Source: Streptomyces sp. CB02980 (GTDB lineage: Bacteria; Actinomycetota; Actinomycetes; Streptomycetales; Streptomycetaceae). From it: a stretch of 64,000 nt of DNA. The position numbers and the translations under genes were made by a program. Below are positions 50,079 through 60,384 of this stretch, piece by piece (position 1 is the stretch's first letter; each line of letters opens with the position of its first letter). The stretch covers positions 364,648 to 428,647 of the forward strand of contig NZ_JACSCH020000005.1 of the NCBI RefSeq assembly GCF_014451325.2, given 5' to 3'. The notes beneath the pieces are model-generated. The model had not been told where the DNA came from, searched no databases, and was given only the letters and a program-made list of their open reading frames with translations.

Positions 50079-51196
50079 CGGGCGAGCACCTCCCTGGCGA
50101 GCTGACGATAGGCGGCGGCGCCCACGGAGTTGGAGGCGTACGTGGTGATGGGCTCGCCGGCGACCGTGGTCTCCGGGAAGCGCACCGTCCGCCCGATGAC
50201 CGTGTGGTACACGTGGTCGTCGAAGGCCTCGACGACGCGCGCGAGGACCTCACGGCTGTGCACGGTACGGGAGTCGTACATCGTGGCGAGGATGCCGTCG
50301 AGCTCCAGCTCGGGGTTGAGCCGCTCCTGGACCTTCTCGATGGTCTCGGTCAGCAGCGCCACTCCGCGGAGCGCGAAGAACTCGCATTCCAGCGGCACGA
50401 TGACCTTGTGAGCCGCCGTCAGGGCGTTCACGGTCAGCAGGCCGAGCGAGGGCTGACAGTCGATCACGATGTAGTCGTAGTCGTTCATCAGCGGCTTCAG
50501 GGCGCGCTGGAGCGTCGACTCGCGCGCGACCTCGCTGACGAGCTGGACTTCGGCGGCCGAGAGGTCGATGTTGCTCGGCAGCAGGTCCATGTTGGGTACG
50601 GCGGTCTTGAGGAGGACCTCGTCCGCCGACATGCCCCGCTCCATGAGCAGGTTGTAGACGGTGAGGTCGAGCTCCATCGGGTTCACGCCGAGGCCGACCG
50701 ACAGGGCTCCCTGCGGGTCGAAGTCGACGAGCAGCACCCGTCGTCCGTACTCCGCGAGCGCGGCACCCAGGTTGATGGTCGACGTGGTCTTGCCGACGCC
50801 GCCCTTCTGGTTGCACATCGCGATGATCTTCGCGGGTCCGTGGTCCGTCAGCGGACCGGGGATCGGGAAGTACGGCAGGGGCCGTCCCGTCGGGCCGATC
50901 CGCTCGCGGCGCTGACGGGCAGCGTCGGGTGCGAGGGTGGCCGCGTACTCGGGGTCGGGCTCGTACTCGGCGTCGGGGTCGTAGAAGTGCCCCTCGGGCA
51001 CCTCGTCAAAGGCGGCGAAGTGGGTGGACTCTCGGCCCATCTCGTTGCCGGCCGTGGCGTTCACGTGTAGGCCGTCCATCGTCTTCATCGTGTGGGCTGT
51101 CGTCATGGGCTGGTGCGTCGCGAAGGTCCGCACCGCGACGGAGCCGATCGGAGCACCTGGCGCACCGCTCCCGGGAGTAATTGTCGACTCATTCAC
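50063..51196 (-). CDS. ParA-family ATPase
   Basis: 377 residues. Deviant Walker A KGGVGKTT at residues 131-138, switch regions LVDFDPQGALSVGLG and IVIDCQPSLGLLTVNAL. An N-terminal extension of about 120 residues precedes the ATPase core. ParA/MinD-type ATPases move or position DNA or protein complexes by cycling on DNA. It lies with scpA/scpB rather than with parB, so it is an additional ParA; chromosome organisation is the likely role. GTG start with AAGGAGG eleven bases before. Confidence 0.92.
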   Translation of the reverse strand: MNESTITPGSGAPGAPIGSVAVRTFATHQPMTTAHTMKTMDGLHVNATAGNEMGRESTHFAAFDEVPEGHFYDPDAEYEPDPEYAATLAPDAARQRRERIGPTGRPLPYFPIPGPLTDHGPAKIIAMCNQKGGVGKTTSTINLGAALAEYGRRVLLVDFDPQGALSVGLGVNPMELDLTVYNLLMERGMSADEVLLKTAVPNMDLLPSNIDLSAAEVQLVSEVARESTLQRALKPLMNDYDYIVIDCQPSLGLLTVNALTAAHKVIVPLECEFFALRGVALLTETIEKVQERLNPELELDGILATMYDSRTVHSREVLARVVEAFDDHVYHTVIGRTVRFPETTVAGEPITTYASNSVGAAAYRQLAREVLARCHAE

Positions 51197-51272
51197 AAGT
51201 CGTCTTACCTCCTTGGATGTCACCAGGAACATTTATCGATAGGTCAGCGTGGCACCATGCCGACGGTTGGCG

Positions 51273-51302
51273 ACTCTATGGCGTGTCACCGCTCCGCAGC
51301 AA
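51273..51302 (-). promoter_or_regulatory. parA operon promoter
   Basis: TTGCTG (51297-51302), 18-base spacer, TAGAGT (51273-51278) on the minus strand. The predicted start near 51266 gives a leader of about 70 bases. Confidence 0.5.
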
Positions 51303-51454
51303 CACAATCCGCCGGACCCGGCCCGATGTGTCGGCAACCGAACACCTCTCTGTCAAGGGTGCGCAGGCATGCATCCACACGTTTCAGGGGTGTGCGAAAC
51401 GGTTAAAGGGTTACGTTCGAGGCGAGTTGGCCGAACGTTCCGCCGGGTCGGGAC

Positions 51455-51499
51455 ACACATCCGGCCGGACCTTGTCGAACAAGGTCCGGCCGGGTGTGT
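51455..51499 (-). terminator. Hairpin terminator after ald
   Basis: 21-base stem with one G-T type mismatch (51455-51475 with 51479-51499) and a 3-base loop, about 40 bases past the ald stop. Confidence 0.8.
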
Positions 51500-51537
51500 G
51501 GCATTGACGGCACGCGTTGACGGCGGTGCCGCGAGGG

Positions 51538-52653
51538 TCAGCCCAGGAGGGTGCTCAGCTGGACGTGCTCGAGGCCGTGCGCCTCGGCGACCTCCTTGTA
51601 AACCACCTTGCCGTCATGGGTGTTGAGGCCCAGAGCGAGCGCGGCGTCGCGGCGCAGCGCCTCGGCCCAGCCGTTGTTCGCCAGCGACACGATGTAGGGC
51701 AGCGTGGCGTTGGTGAGGGCGTAGGTGGAGGTGTTCGGGACCGCGCCCGGCATGTTGGCGACGCAGTAGAAGACCGAGTTGTGGACCTGGAAGGTCGGCT
51801 CGGCGTGAGTGGTCGGGTGCGAGTCCTCGAAGCAGCCGCCCTGGTCGATCGCAATGTCGACAAGGACACTTCCGGGCTTCATCTTGGCGACGAGCTCGTT
51901 GGTGACCAGCTTCGGCGCCTTGGCGCCCGGGATGAGGACGGCGCCGATGACGAGGTCGGCCTCGACGACGGCCTTCTCCAGCTCGAAGGCGTTGGAGACG
52001 ATCGTCTTCACCTTGGTGCCGAAGATCTTGTCGGCCTCGCGCAGCTTGTTGATGTCACGGTCGAGCAGGGTCACGTGGAAGCCCATGCCGACGGCGATCT
52101 GGGTGGCGTTCCAGCCGGAGACGCCGCCGCCGATGACGACACACTCGCCGGCGTGGGTGCCGGGGACGCCGCCGGGGAGGACGCCGCGGCCGCCGACGGA
52201 GCGCATCAGGTGGTAGGCACCGACCTGCGGGGCCAGGCGGCCCGCGACCTCGGACATCGGGGCGAGCAGCGGGAGCGCGCGGTTGGCGGTCTCGACGGTC
52301 TCGTACGCGATGGCGGTGGTGCCGGACTCCAGGAGCGCGTCCGTGCACTCCTTGGAGGCGGCGAGGTGCAGGTAGGTGAAGAGCGTCTGGTCCTTGCGGA
52401 GGCGGTGGTACTCCTCCGCGATGGGCTCCTTGACCTTGAGCAGCAGGTCGGCGGTGGCCCAGACCTCGTCGGCGGTGGGGAGGATCCCGGCGCCGGCGGC
52501 GACGTACTCCTCGTCCGTGATCGAGGAGCCGACACCGGCGTTCTGCTCGACGAAGACCTGGTGGCCGTGGCGGACGAGCTCGTGGACACCCGCAGGGGTG
52601 ATGGCCACGCGGAACTCGTTGTTCTTGACCTCGCGGGGGATGCCGACCTTCAT
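51538..52653 (-). CDS. ald: Alanine dehydrogenase
   Basis: 371 residues, the standard length. Substrate-site residues in [20 protein letters not shown] and LLLKVKEP, then the NAD-binding motif [21 protein letters not shown] and the catalytic region [17 protein letters not shown]. Interconverts L-alanine and pyruvate with NAD. Single-gene unit, with its own promoter and terminator. ATG start follows a weak AAGGA. Confidence 0.98.
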   Translation of the reverse strand: MKVGIPREVKNNEFRVAITPAGVHELVRHGHQVFVEQNAGVGSSITDEEYVAAGAGILPTADEVWATADLLLKVKEPIAEEYHRLRKDQTLFTYLHLAASKECTDALLESGTTAIAYETVETANRALPLLAPMSEVAGRLAPQVGAYHLMRSVGGRGVLPGGVPGTHAGECVVIGGGVSGWNATQIAVGMGFHVTLLDRDINKLREADKIFGTKVKTIVSNAFELEKAVVEADLVIGAVLIPGAKAPKLVTNELVAKMKPGSVLVDIAIDQGGCFEDSHPTTHAEPTFQVHNSVFYCVANMPGAVPNTSTYALTNATLPYIVSLANNGWAEALRRDAALALGLNTHDGKVVYKEVAEAHGLEHVQLSTLLG

Positions 52654-52759
52654 CGTCGATCACGGTCCTTGAATCAGGGGGGATACATGGGGCACTGCGA
52701 TACATACCCGGATGCACTGCGGCGCACCGGGGCAGACCACGTTCGAACGCGGCGCACCC

Positions 52760-52787
52760 AGTCTAATGAAGGAGTTCCCGCTGTCTA
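52760..52787 (-). promoter_or_regulatory. ald promoter
   Basis: TAGACA (52782-52787), 16-base spacer, TAGACT (52760-52765) on the minus strand. A perfect 10-base palindrome CGTTCGAACG lies just downstream at 52740-52749 and could be an operator. Confidence 0.5.
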
Positions 52788-52800
52788 GCCTTTCAAAGTA

Positions 52801-54786
52801 CTAATCTTCGACGAACCCACTGCGGATTTCGTAGGCTGATCGTTCCGTTTCCAGCAGTCTTTCGGCTGCGGCCCGGTGCAGCCGGGCCGCAGCCGGGTCG
52901 CCGAGCCGGTCGAGGGTGTCGGCGAGCCGCAGCTGGAGCGCGGCCTGGAGCCGGGTGTCCTGGGCGCGCCGGGCCCACTCGACGGCCTCCTCGCAGGTCC
53001 GGAGGGATTCCTCGGGCCGTCCCGCGTACTCCTGGACCCGGGCCGCCTCGCTCAACGCCCGCGCGTAGCCCGGGAGATCGTCGAGCCGCCGGTAGCCCGC
53101 CGCGGCGGCCCGCCAGTTCCGCAGGGCCTCGCCGTACCGGCCCGCATAGGTCTGTACGGCGCCGAGGCGGGCGTACAGCCTGGCCTGATCCGCTCGCTCG
53201 TCCCGGGCGAGGCGCTGGGCGAGCGCCCGCCCGTACCAGTCGCCGGCCCTCTGCCAGTCCCCCAGCTCCTGATAGGAGCCACCTACGGATTCCATTGCGC
53301 GACCGGTCGCGTACGGGTCATTTGCTGCGCGTCCGGCATCCAAAGCCGACCGATATCGCAGCAGAGCGTCCTTCGTCCTGCCGGTGCGGGCGTCGAGGTC
53401 GGCCAGGTTCAGCAGGGCCGCGGCCCGCTCCCGGTGCAGCCCGCGCCGCTCGGCCACGTCCAGGACCAGCTGGTGGAGCCCGTACAGCTGGGGCGCGGCC
53501 GCCTCGGCGCCCCGATGCGCGGCGAGCGCCCTGACCAGGGAGGCGACCAGCCGTCGGGCGAGGGTGTCGAGCTCCCCGTCGGCGACGGCGAGCCGGGCGG
53601 AGGCCATCAGGAAGGACTGCCGGGAGCGCAGCCAGTCGGCCCCCTCCTCGACGTTGGGGAAGCGCAGGGCGCGCGGCAGACCGGCCAGCTTCCGGCGGGC
53701 CGGCGAGCCCTCGGGTTCGGTGACCGCACGGCAGGACTGGAGGAGCCGTACGGTCCGCTCCAGCATCCGGGCCCGGGCGAGCTGCACCTCGGCGGGCCGG
53801 TCGCGCTCCTCCAGCTGAGCGCGAAGGAGGGGGACGAGGTGGCCCGGGACCTCGTACTGCCCGTCCCCGCCGCCTTCGAGGAGCCCCAGGGCGGCGAAGT
53901 CGGCGAGGGTGGTCGCGGCGGCCGAGACCGAGCAGCCGGCCAGGGCGGAGGCCGTGTGGGCGTCGGCCCGGCCGAGGGGGGCGAGGGTGAGGTATCGCAG
54001 TATCCGGGCGGCGGTCGCGGGCAGCGCCTCGTGGGCGAGTGAGAAGGCACGGGCCAGCGGGTCGCCACTGAGCGCACGCAACCGCTTGGCGAGGTCGGCG
54101 ACGGAGGCCTTGGGCCGGGTGGAGAGCCAGCCGCCGGCGAGAACGACCGCGGCGGGCAGCCCGCCGCACTCCTCGACGAGCGTCTCGGCGGCCTGCGGAT
54201 CGACGGTGATGCGTACGGAACCGGTGAAGGCGGTGAGCAGCTCGATGGCCGACTTGGGGTCGAGCCCGCCGAGGGTGCAGGGCCGTACGTCGGGGATGCC
54301 GGTGAGCGGTCCGCGGGCGACGCCGATCACCAGGGAGTCGGGGTTGTCGGGGATGAGCGGATCGGCGTGCTCGGCGTCGACGGCGTCGTCGAGGACGAGG
54401 ACGGCACGGCGCTCGCCGAGCGCCGTGCGGACCAGCTCGGTCAGCTCGTCCTCGGCGGCGCCGGGGGGCTCGGGGACCCCGAGCGCGGCGAGGAGTTCCT
54501 GGGCGACGCGGGCGGTGGGAACGGGGTCGCCGCCGGGCTCGGTGAGCCGGGCGCGGTAGATCCCGTCGGGGTACTGGTCGGAGAGTCCGGCGGCGAGTTC
54601 CTCGGCGAGCGCGGTACGTCCGGAGCCGGGCTTGCCGGCGACGAGGAGGACGCGGGCGCGGGGTGCCTTGCGGCCGGTCAGGGTGTCGAGGCCGGTGCGC
54701 TCGATGTCGGCGCGCAGGGCCTTCAACTCCCGCTGCCGGCCGAAGAACTGCCGGCTGCCGGCCGCCGCCACCGCCTGATCCGTCAC
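52801..54786 (-). CDS. NB-ARC/AAA-type ATPase with TPR repeats
   Basis: 661 residues. An N-terminal NTPase module begins with RQFFGRQRELKALRADIER, has a P-loop GKPGSGRTAL (51-60, with Arg57 in place of Lys), and a Walker-B-like AVLVLDDAVD. A winged-helix-like part follows (LRYLTLAPLGRADAHTAS), and the C-terminal third is TPR repeats (ALLNLADLDARTGRTKDALL, MESVGGSYQELGDWQRAGDW). Resembles the ATPase/TPR half of streptomycete AfsR/STAND signalling proteins without a DNA-binding domain. Probably a signalling scaffold; ligand unknown. GTG start eight bases after GGGAG. Confidence 0.87.
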   Translation of the reverse strand: MTDQAVAAAGSRQFFGRQRELKALRADIERTGLDTLTGRKAPRARVLLVAGKPGSGRTALAEELAAGLSDQYPDGIYRARLTEPGGDPVPTARVAQELLAALGVPEPPGAAEDELTELVRTALGERRAVLVLDDAVDAEHADPLIPDNPDSLVIGVARGPLTGIPDVRPCTLGGLDPKSAIELLTAFTGSVRITVDPQAAETLVEECGGLPAAVVLAGGWLSTRPKASVADLAKRLRALSGDPLARAFSLAHEALPATAARILRYLTLAPLGRADAHTASALAGCSVSAAATTLADFAALGLLEGGGDGQYEVPGHLVPLLRAQLEERDRPAEVQLARARMLERTVRLLQSCRAVTEPEGSPARRKLAGLPRALRFPNVEEGADWLRSRQSFLMASARLAVADGELDTLARRLVASLVRALAAHRGAEAAAPQLYGLHQLVLDVAERRGLHRERAAALLNLADLDARTGRTKDALLRYRSALDAGRAANDPYATGRAMESVGGSYQELGDWQRAGDWYGRALAQRLARDERADQARLYARLGAVQTYAGRYGEALRNWRAAAAGYRRLDDLPGYARALSEAARVQEYAGRPEESLRTCEEAVEWARRAQDTRLQAALQLRLADTLDRLGDPAAARLHRAAAERLLETERSAYEIRSGFVED

Positions 54787-55477
54787 GGGCCACGCTCCCG
54801 TCCACCTGCGCACGAGCCGATCCCGCGGGGGGCTCCGCACGGGCGATCCCGAGCGTAGTTCAGGGCGCGCACCGGACCTGGCGGAGCACGACGGACACGT
54901 CCCCCGATCGGATCAACAGATCGTCACACCACGTACGCCGAATGCACCACCACTCCACAGAGCGCCCCCCACCCGCCCGACGACCGCTGCACACACCGCG
55001 CCCCGCCGTATGGGCAACCGCTCTCAGAGCGGCAGACGCTGCCGCCGCCCCGCCACCTCCGCATGGGCAACGCCCCCAAGGTCGGCACCCACCCGCACGG
55101 GGCCGCGGCCGCCACCCCCGCCACCCACCGTGTGGGCAATCGTCCCGCAGGGCGGGACGGGTGGGCACACGGGACGGCGCCCTCTGGCGGCGCCTCCGCC
55201 CCTTGCGCCTGGACCCGCACCCAGTTGTGCGGTGCACAAGGGGTGCGGGTCAGGGCGCGGAAGCCTAGGCCCGGCAAAGGGCGCCGTTCCGTTGTGCCCA
55301 CCCGTTCCGCCCCTGGGGGTCCCCCGGACGGAGTCTGGGGGAGGAACAGTTCCCACAACGAGGGGCGGCAGGCGGGTAGGCACCGGTCCGGTGGGACGAA
55401 TGCCCACAACGAGGGACGCGGGGCCGCAGGCGCAGGGCGCCGGCCCCGCACAGCTCAGGCCCCCGCCACCACCCCCC
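54787..55477. other. 691-bp gap with inverted-repeat element
   Basis: No gene supported. Mostly occupied by the repeat element described separately. Four partial copies of TGGGCA-type words (for example at about 55017, 55062, 55132) precede it, and CCCACAACGAGGG occurs twice (about 55352 and 55403). Confidence 0.6.
55151..55312. repeat. Large imperfect inverted repeat (REP/MITE-like hairpin)
   Basis: Outer arms of about 34 bases (55151-55183 and 55278-55312) pair with about four mismatches. An inner perfect 11-base repeat (55212-55222 with 55241-55251) is nested between them. Single transcripts across it would form a long branched hairpin. No transposase or target duplication is obvious. Confidence 0.75.
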
Positions 55478-56104
55478 CTACGCCTCGAACGGTCGCGCCG
55501 GCCACTCCGCGTCCGCCGGACGAAGCTCCCCCACACCCCCGCCCGCCCGCGCCGCCGCCAGCGACAGCACCCCCACCACCAGGCAGTTGTTGTGCAGCTC
55601 CCCCGCCAGGACCCCCCGCACCAGCTCCCCGAGCGGCACCCGCGCCAGCTCCATGTCCGCCTCCTCCTCGGAGACTTCGTACCGCTCCCCCTCCGCCTCG
55701 GAGAGCCCGCGCGCGAGGAAGATCCGTACGGCCTCGTCGCAGCCGCCCGGAGTCGTGTAGACGTCGGTCAGGACCCGCCAGTCCTCGGCCTTGACGTGCG
55801 CCTCCTCGTACAGCTCGCGCTGCGCGGCGTGCAGCGGGTTCTCGCCGGGCACGTCGAGGAGTCCCGCCGGGATCTCCCAGAGCTTCTGCCGCACCGGGTG
55901 CCGGTACTGCTTGAGCAGCAGGACCCGGTCCTGGTCGTCGAGGGCCAGGACGGCCACCGAGCCGGGGTGCACCTGGTAGTCGCGGCGCGCGACCGTGCCG
56001 TCCGGCATGACCACGTCGTCCGTGCGGACACTCGTCTTGTTTCCCTGGAAAGGGGTCGTCGTCGCGACGACCCGCCACTCCTCCGGGGTGTCCTGCAACT
56101 CCAT
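55478..56104 (-). CDS. Nudix hydrolase, ADP-ribose pyrophosphatase type
   Basis: 208 residues. Nudix box G-L-L-D-V-P-G-E then RELYEEA, preceded by LLLKQYRHPVRQKLWEIPAG as in ADP-ribose pyrophosphatases. Cleaves ADP-ribose to AMP and ribose 5-phosphate, clearing a product of NAD breakdown. ATG six bases after GGGAGG. Separated from pyrG by a hairpin terminator. An alternative sugar-nucleotide substrate cannot be ruled out. Confidence 0.92.
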   Translation of the reverse strand: MELQDTPEEWRVVATTTPFQGNKTSVRTDDVVMPDGTVARRDYQVHPGSVAVLALDDQDRVLLLKQYRHPVRQKLWEIPAGLLDVPGENPLHAAQRELYEEAHVKAEDWRVLTDVYTTPGGCDEAVRIFLARGLSEAEGERYEVSEEEADMELARVPLGELVRGVLAGELHNNCLVVGVLSLAAARAGGGVGELRPADAEWPARPFEA

Positions 56105-56128
56105 CTGCGTCCTCCCACACACGAAAAC

Positions 56129-56160
56129 CGGGGTACGGATCCGTCAGGACCCGTACCCCG
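56129..56160 (-). terminator. Hairpin terminator after pyrG
   Basis: Perfect 10-base stem (56129-56138 with 56151-56160) and a 12-base loop, 20 bases past the pyrG stop. Confidence 0.65.
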
Positions 56161-56180
56161 GCAACGTTAACGCGCGACGA

Positions 56181-57839
<1,659 letters not shown>

Positions 57840-58506
57840 CGCCAAGAGGGGGCTCCCGTGGTCGCGTTCTGGAGGTGCGTACCGGCGTCCCCTCCGGAAG
57901 AATCGGGGGGTGCCGTCGCTGCGGTTTCGGGGTCCTCGGCTGTCGCCGTTTCCCACCGGTCCACGGGGTACCAGGGTATCAGCGACATCGGGAGACCGCT
58001 TCCGGCCACACGCGGCAGTCGGGTGTTCACGGACGGCGACGCCGGGGTGGACGGAGTCTCCCGGCAGATCGGGGGAAGGGTCTCCCGGCGGACGGGGGAA
58101 GCCCCCACCGGGCGGGGGGACCGACCTCCCACCGGGCAGAAGGGAGGAGCTCGCACTGTCTCTCACCTGCGACGCACAGGATGTCCGCCGGATCTTCCGG
58201 CAGACGTTCCGAGGGACCCTGCCCTCACGACAGGCGGACCTTCCACCGGCGAACCGGACTCGTTCACCTGATCGGAGCAACGCCGTTACCGACGTGATCA
58301 CCGGGTCACTAGGGTGCGACGTATCCTGCTCGGACATTGCCCGCCGAGCCGGCCGGCCAGCGGCATCACCCCGCCCGTCACCCGGACCAAGAGCTCGTCG
58401 AAGATCCCTTGACCGCTGACACACACAGACCCGGCTGACACCCAGCCGGCGCATCTGAGCAAGCGCCCCGCGGGGCGGACGTGGCCGTTCGACTGGAGTG
58501 AAGCAC
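57840..58506. other. 667-bp divergent gap (pyrG / GH15)
   Basis: No gene supported. Contains short direct repeats of the type TCCCGGC-GGA-GGGGGAA (about 58059-58140) and a candidate GH15 promoter. On the pyrG side, TACCCT near 57972-57977 could be a -10 box giving a leader of about 130 bases. Confidence 0.5.
58286..58315 (+). promoter_or_regulatory. Candidate GH15 gene promoter
   Basis: TTACCG (58286-58291), 18-base spacer, TAGGGT (58310-58315). It would give a leader of about 185 bases. Confidence 0.4.
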
Positions 58507-60309
58507 GTGGCCGGGCGCATCGAGGATTACGCACTCATCGGAGACATGCAGACCGCCGCCCTGGTCTGCCGCGACGGCAGCGTCGACTGGCTGTGTCTCC
58601 CCCGATTCGACTCCCACGCGATCTTCGCCGGGCTGCTCGGCACCGAGGAACACGGATTCTGGCGGGTGGGCCCCGCCGCGCCCGACGACGCCGAGCCGGC
58701 CCCGGCCGACCGGCGCCGCTACCGCGGCGACTCGCTGATCCTGGAGTCCGAGTGGGACACGCCGCGCGGCACGGTCCGGGTGACCGACTTCATGCCGCCG
58801 CGCGACGGCGCCCCGCAGCTGATCCGGATCGTGGAGGGCGTCTCCGGCCGGGTCCGGATGCGCTCCTCGCTGCGGATGCGGTTCAGCTACGGCCGGATCG
58901 TGCCGTGGGTCCACAAGGTCGGGGACCGCACGGTCGCCGTCGCCGGGCCCGACTCGGTGTGGCTGGACACCGATGCCGAGACGCACGGCAAGGACCTCAC
59001 GACGTACTCCGACTTCACCGTGAACCCCGGTGACCGGATCACGTTCACGCTCTCCTGGCAGCCCTCCCACAAGGAGCCGCCGGCGCTTCCGGACCCCGAG
59101 GGCTCCCTGGAGGCGACCGCCGACTTCTGGCGCGAATGGGTCGAGCACTGTACGTACCACGGCCCCTACCGGGAGGCCGTGATCCGCTCCCTGATCACCC
59201 TGAAGGCGCTGACGTACGCGCCGACCGGCGGCATCGTCGCCGCGCCGACCACCTCGCTGCCCGAGGAGATCGGCGGCGTCCGCAACTGGGACTACCGCTA
59301 CACCTGGCTGCGCGACGCGGCGATCACCCTCTCCTCCATGCTGCGCACCGGCTACCGCGAGGAGGCCCGCGCCTGGCGGGACTGGCTGCTCCGCGCCGTC
59401 GCGGGCGACCCGGAGAACCTGCAGATCATGTACGGCATCGCCGGCGAGCGAGAGCTCGGCGAGGCGGAGCTCGACTGGCTCCCGGGGTACGAGAACTCCG
59501 GCCCGGTCCGGGTCGGCAACGGCGCCGCCAACCAGCTCCAGCTGGACGTCTACGGCGAGGTCACCGAGGCCCTCCACCTCGCGCACATGACGGGCCTGTC
59601 CCGCAACGACTACGCCTCGCTCCTCCAGATCAAGCTGATCAACTACCTGGAGAAGCACTGGGACCAGCCCGACGAGGGCATCTGGGAGGTCCGCGGCCCG
59701 CGCCGGCACTTCGTCCACTCCAAGGTGATGGCCTGGGTGGCCGTCGACCGCACGATCAAGCTCATCGAGTCGGGGGACGCGGACGGCCCGCTGGAGCGGT
59801 GGCACGAGCTGCGGGACGAGATCCACCGGGACGTCTGCGAGAAGGGCTACGACCCCGAGCGGAACACCTTCACGCAGTCGTACGGCTCCAAGGAGCTGGA
59901 CGCCTCGCTGCTGCTGATCCCGCAGATGGGCTTCCTGCCGCCGGACGACAAGCGGGTCATCGGCACGATCGAGGCGATCCAGCGCGAGCTGTCCACGGAG
60001 GACGGTTTCGTGCTCCGCTACCCGACCTCCGGCGAGGAGGCCGGCGTCGACGGCCTGGAGGGCGACGAGGGCGCGTTCCTCGCCTGCTCGTTCTGGCTGG
60101 CCGACGACCTGGCGATGATCGGCCGTGTGGACGAGGCACGCTCGCTCTTCGAGCGGCTGCTCGCGCTCCGCAACGACCTGGGGCTGCTCGCCGAGGAGTG
60201 GGACCCGAGGCTCCAGCGGCAGGTCGGCAACTTCCCGCAGGCCTTCAGCCACGTGCCCCTGATCGACACGGCCCTGCGCCTGACGGCGAGCGGGGCGTAC
60301 GGGGGCTGA
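58507..60309 (+). CDS. Glycoside hydrolase family 15 protein (trehalase/glucoamylase-like)
   Basis: 600 residues. N-terminal beta-sandwich ([40 protein letters not shown]) and a C-terminal alpha/alpha-toroid with [32 protein letters not shown] and the catalytic-base region GLLAEEWDP. No signal peptide, so it is cytoplasmic; mycobacterial relatives are trehalases, so trehalose or a short alpha-glucan is the likely substrate. GTG 58507 is preferred because GGAG lies nine bases before it; GTG 58498 is in frame. Confidence 0.93.
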   Translation: MAGRIEDYALIGDMQTAALVCRDGSVDWLCLPRFDSHAIFAGLLGTEEHGFWRVGPAAPDDAEPAPADRRRYRGDSLILESEWDTPRGTVRVTDFMPPRDGAPQLIRIVEGVSGRVRMRSSLRMRFSYGRIVPWVHKVGDRTVAVAGPDSVWLDTDAETHGKDLTTYSDFTVNPGDRITFTLSWQPSHKEPPALPDPEGSLEATADFWREWVEHCTYHGPYREAVIRSLITLKALTYAPTGGIVAAPTTSLPEEIGGVRNWDYRYTWLRDAAITLSSMLRTGYREEARAWRDWLLRAVAGDPENLQIMYGIAGERELGEAELDWLPGYENSGPVRVGNGAANQLQLDVYGEVTEALHLAHMTGLSRNDYASLLQIKLINYLEKHWDQPDEGIWEVRGPRRHFVHSKVMAWVAVDRTIKLIESGDADGPLERWHELRDEIHRDVCEKGYDPERNTFTQSYGSKELDASLLLIPQMGFLPPDDKRVIGTIEAIQRELSTEDGFVLRYPTSGEEAGVDGLEGDEGAFLACSFWLADDLAMIGRVDEARSLFERLLALRNDLGLLAEEWDPRLQRQVGNFPQAFSHVPLIDTALRLTASGAYGG

Positions 60310-60321
60310 GGCGGTCCCGCG

Positions 60322-60366
60322 CGGGGGACGGTACCCGGACCTACGATGAGAAGGTCCCGTCCCCCG
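60322..60366 (+). terminator. Hairpin after GH15 gene
   Basis: Perfect 10-base inverted repeat (60322-60331 with 60357-60366) with a 25-base loop. A TACGAT (60342-60347) inside the loop could be the -10 box of the next gene. Confidence 0.45.
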
Positions 60367-60384
60367 TACGAAAGGGGGGCTCCC

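Larger units (their letters stand above)
51197..51537. other. 341-bp gap upstream of the parA-like gene
   Basis: Contains the parA promoter and, at the right end, the ald terminator. Several short open frames on the plus strand have no coding character; no gene called. Confidence 0.6.

Noticed and set aside
51249..51626. Plus-strand open frames across the parA/ald gap
   Set aside because: They cross a strong hairpin terminator and a promoter on the other strand, and have no domain or ribosome binding site.
55478..56104. The second Nudix gene as another NrtR-type regulator
   Set aside because: It lacks the C-terminal winged helix; length and motifs fit an ADP-ribose pyrophosphatase.
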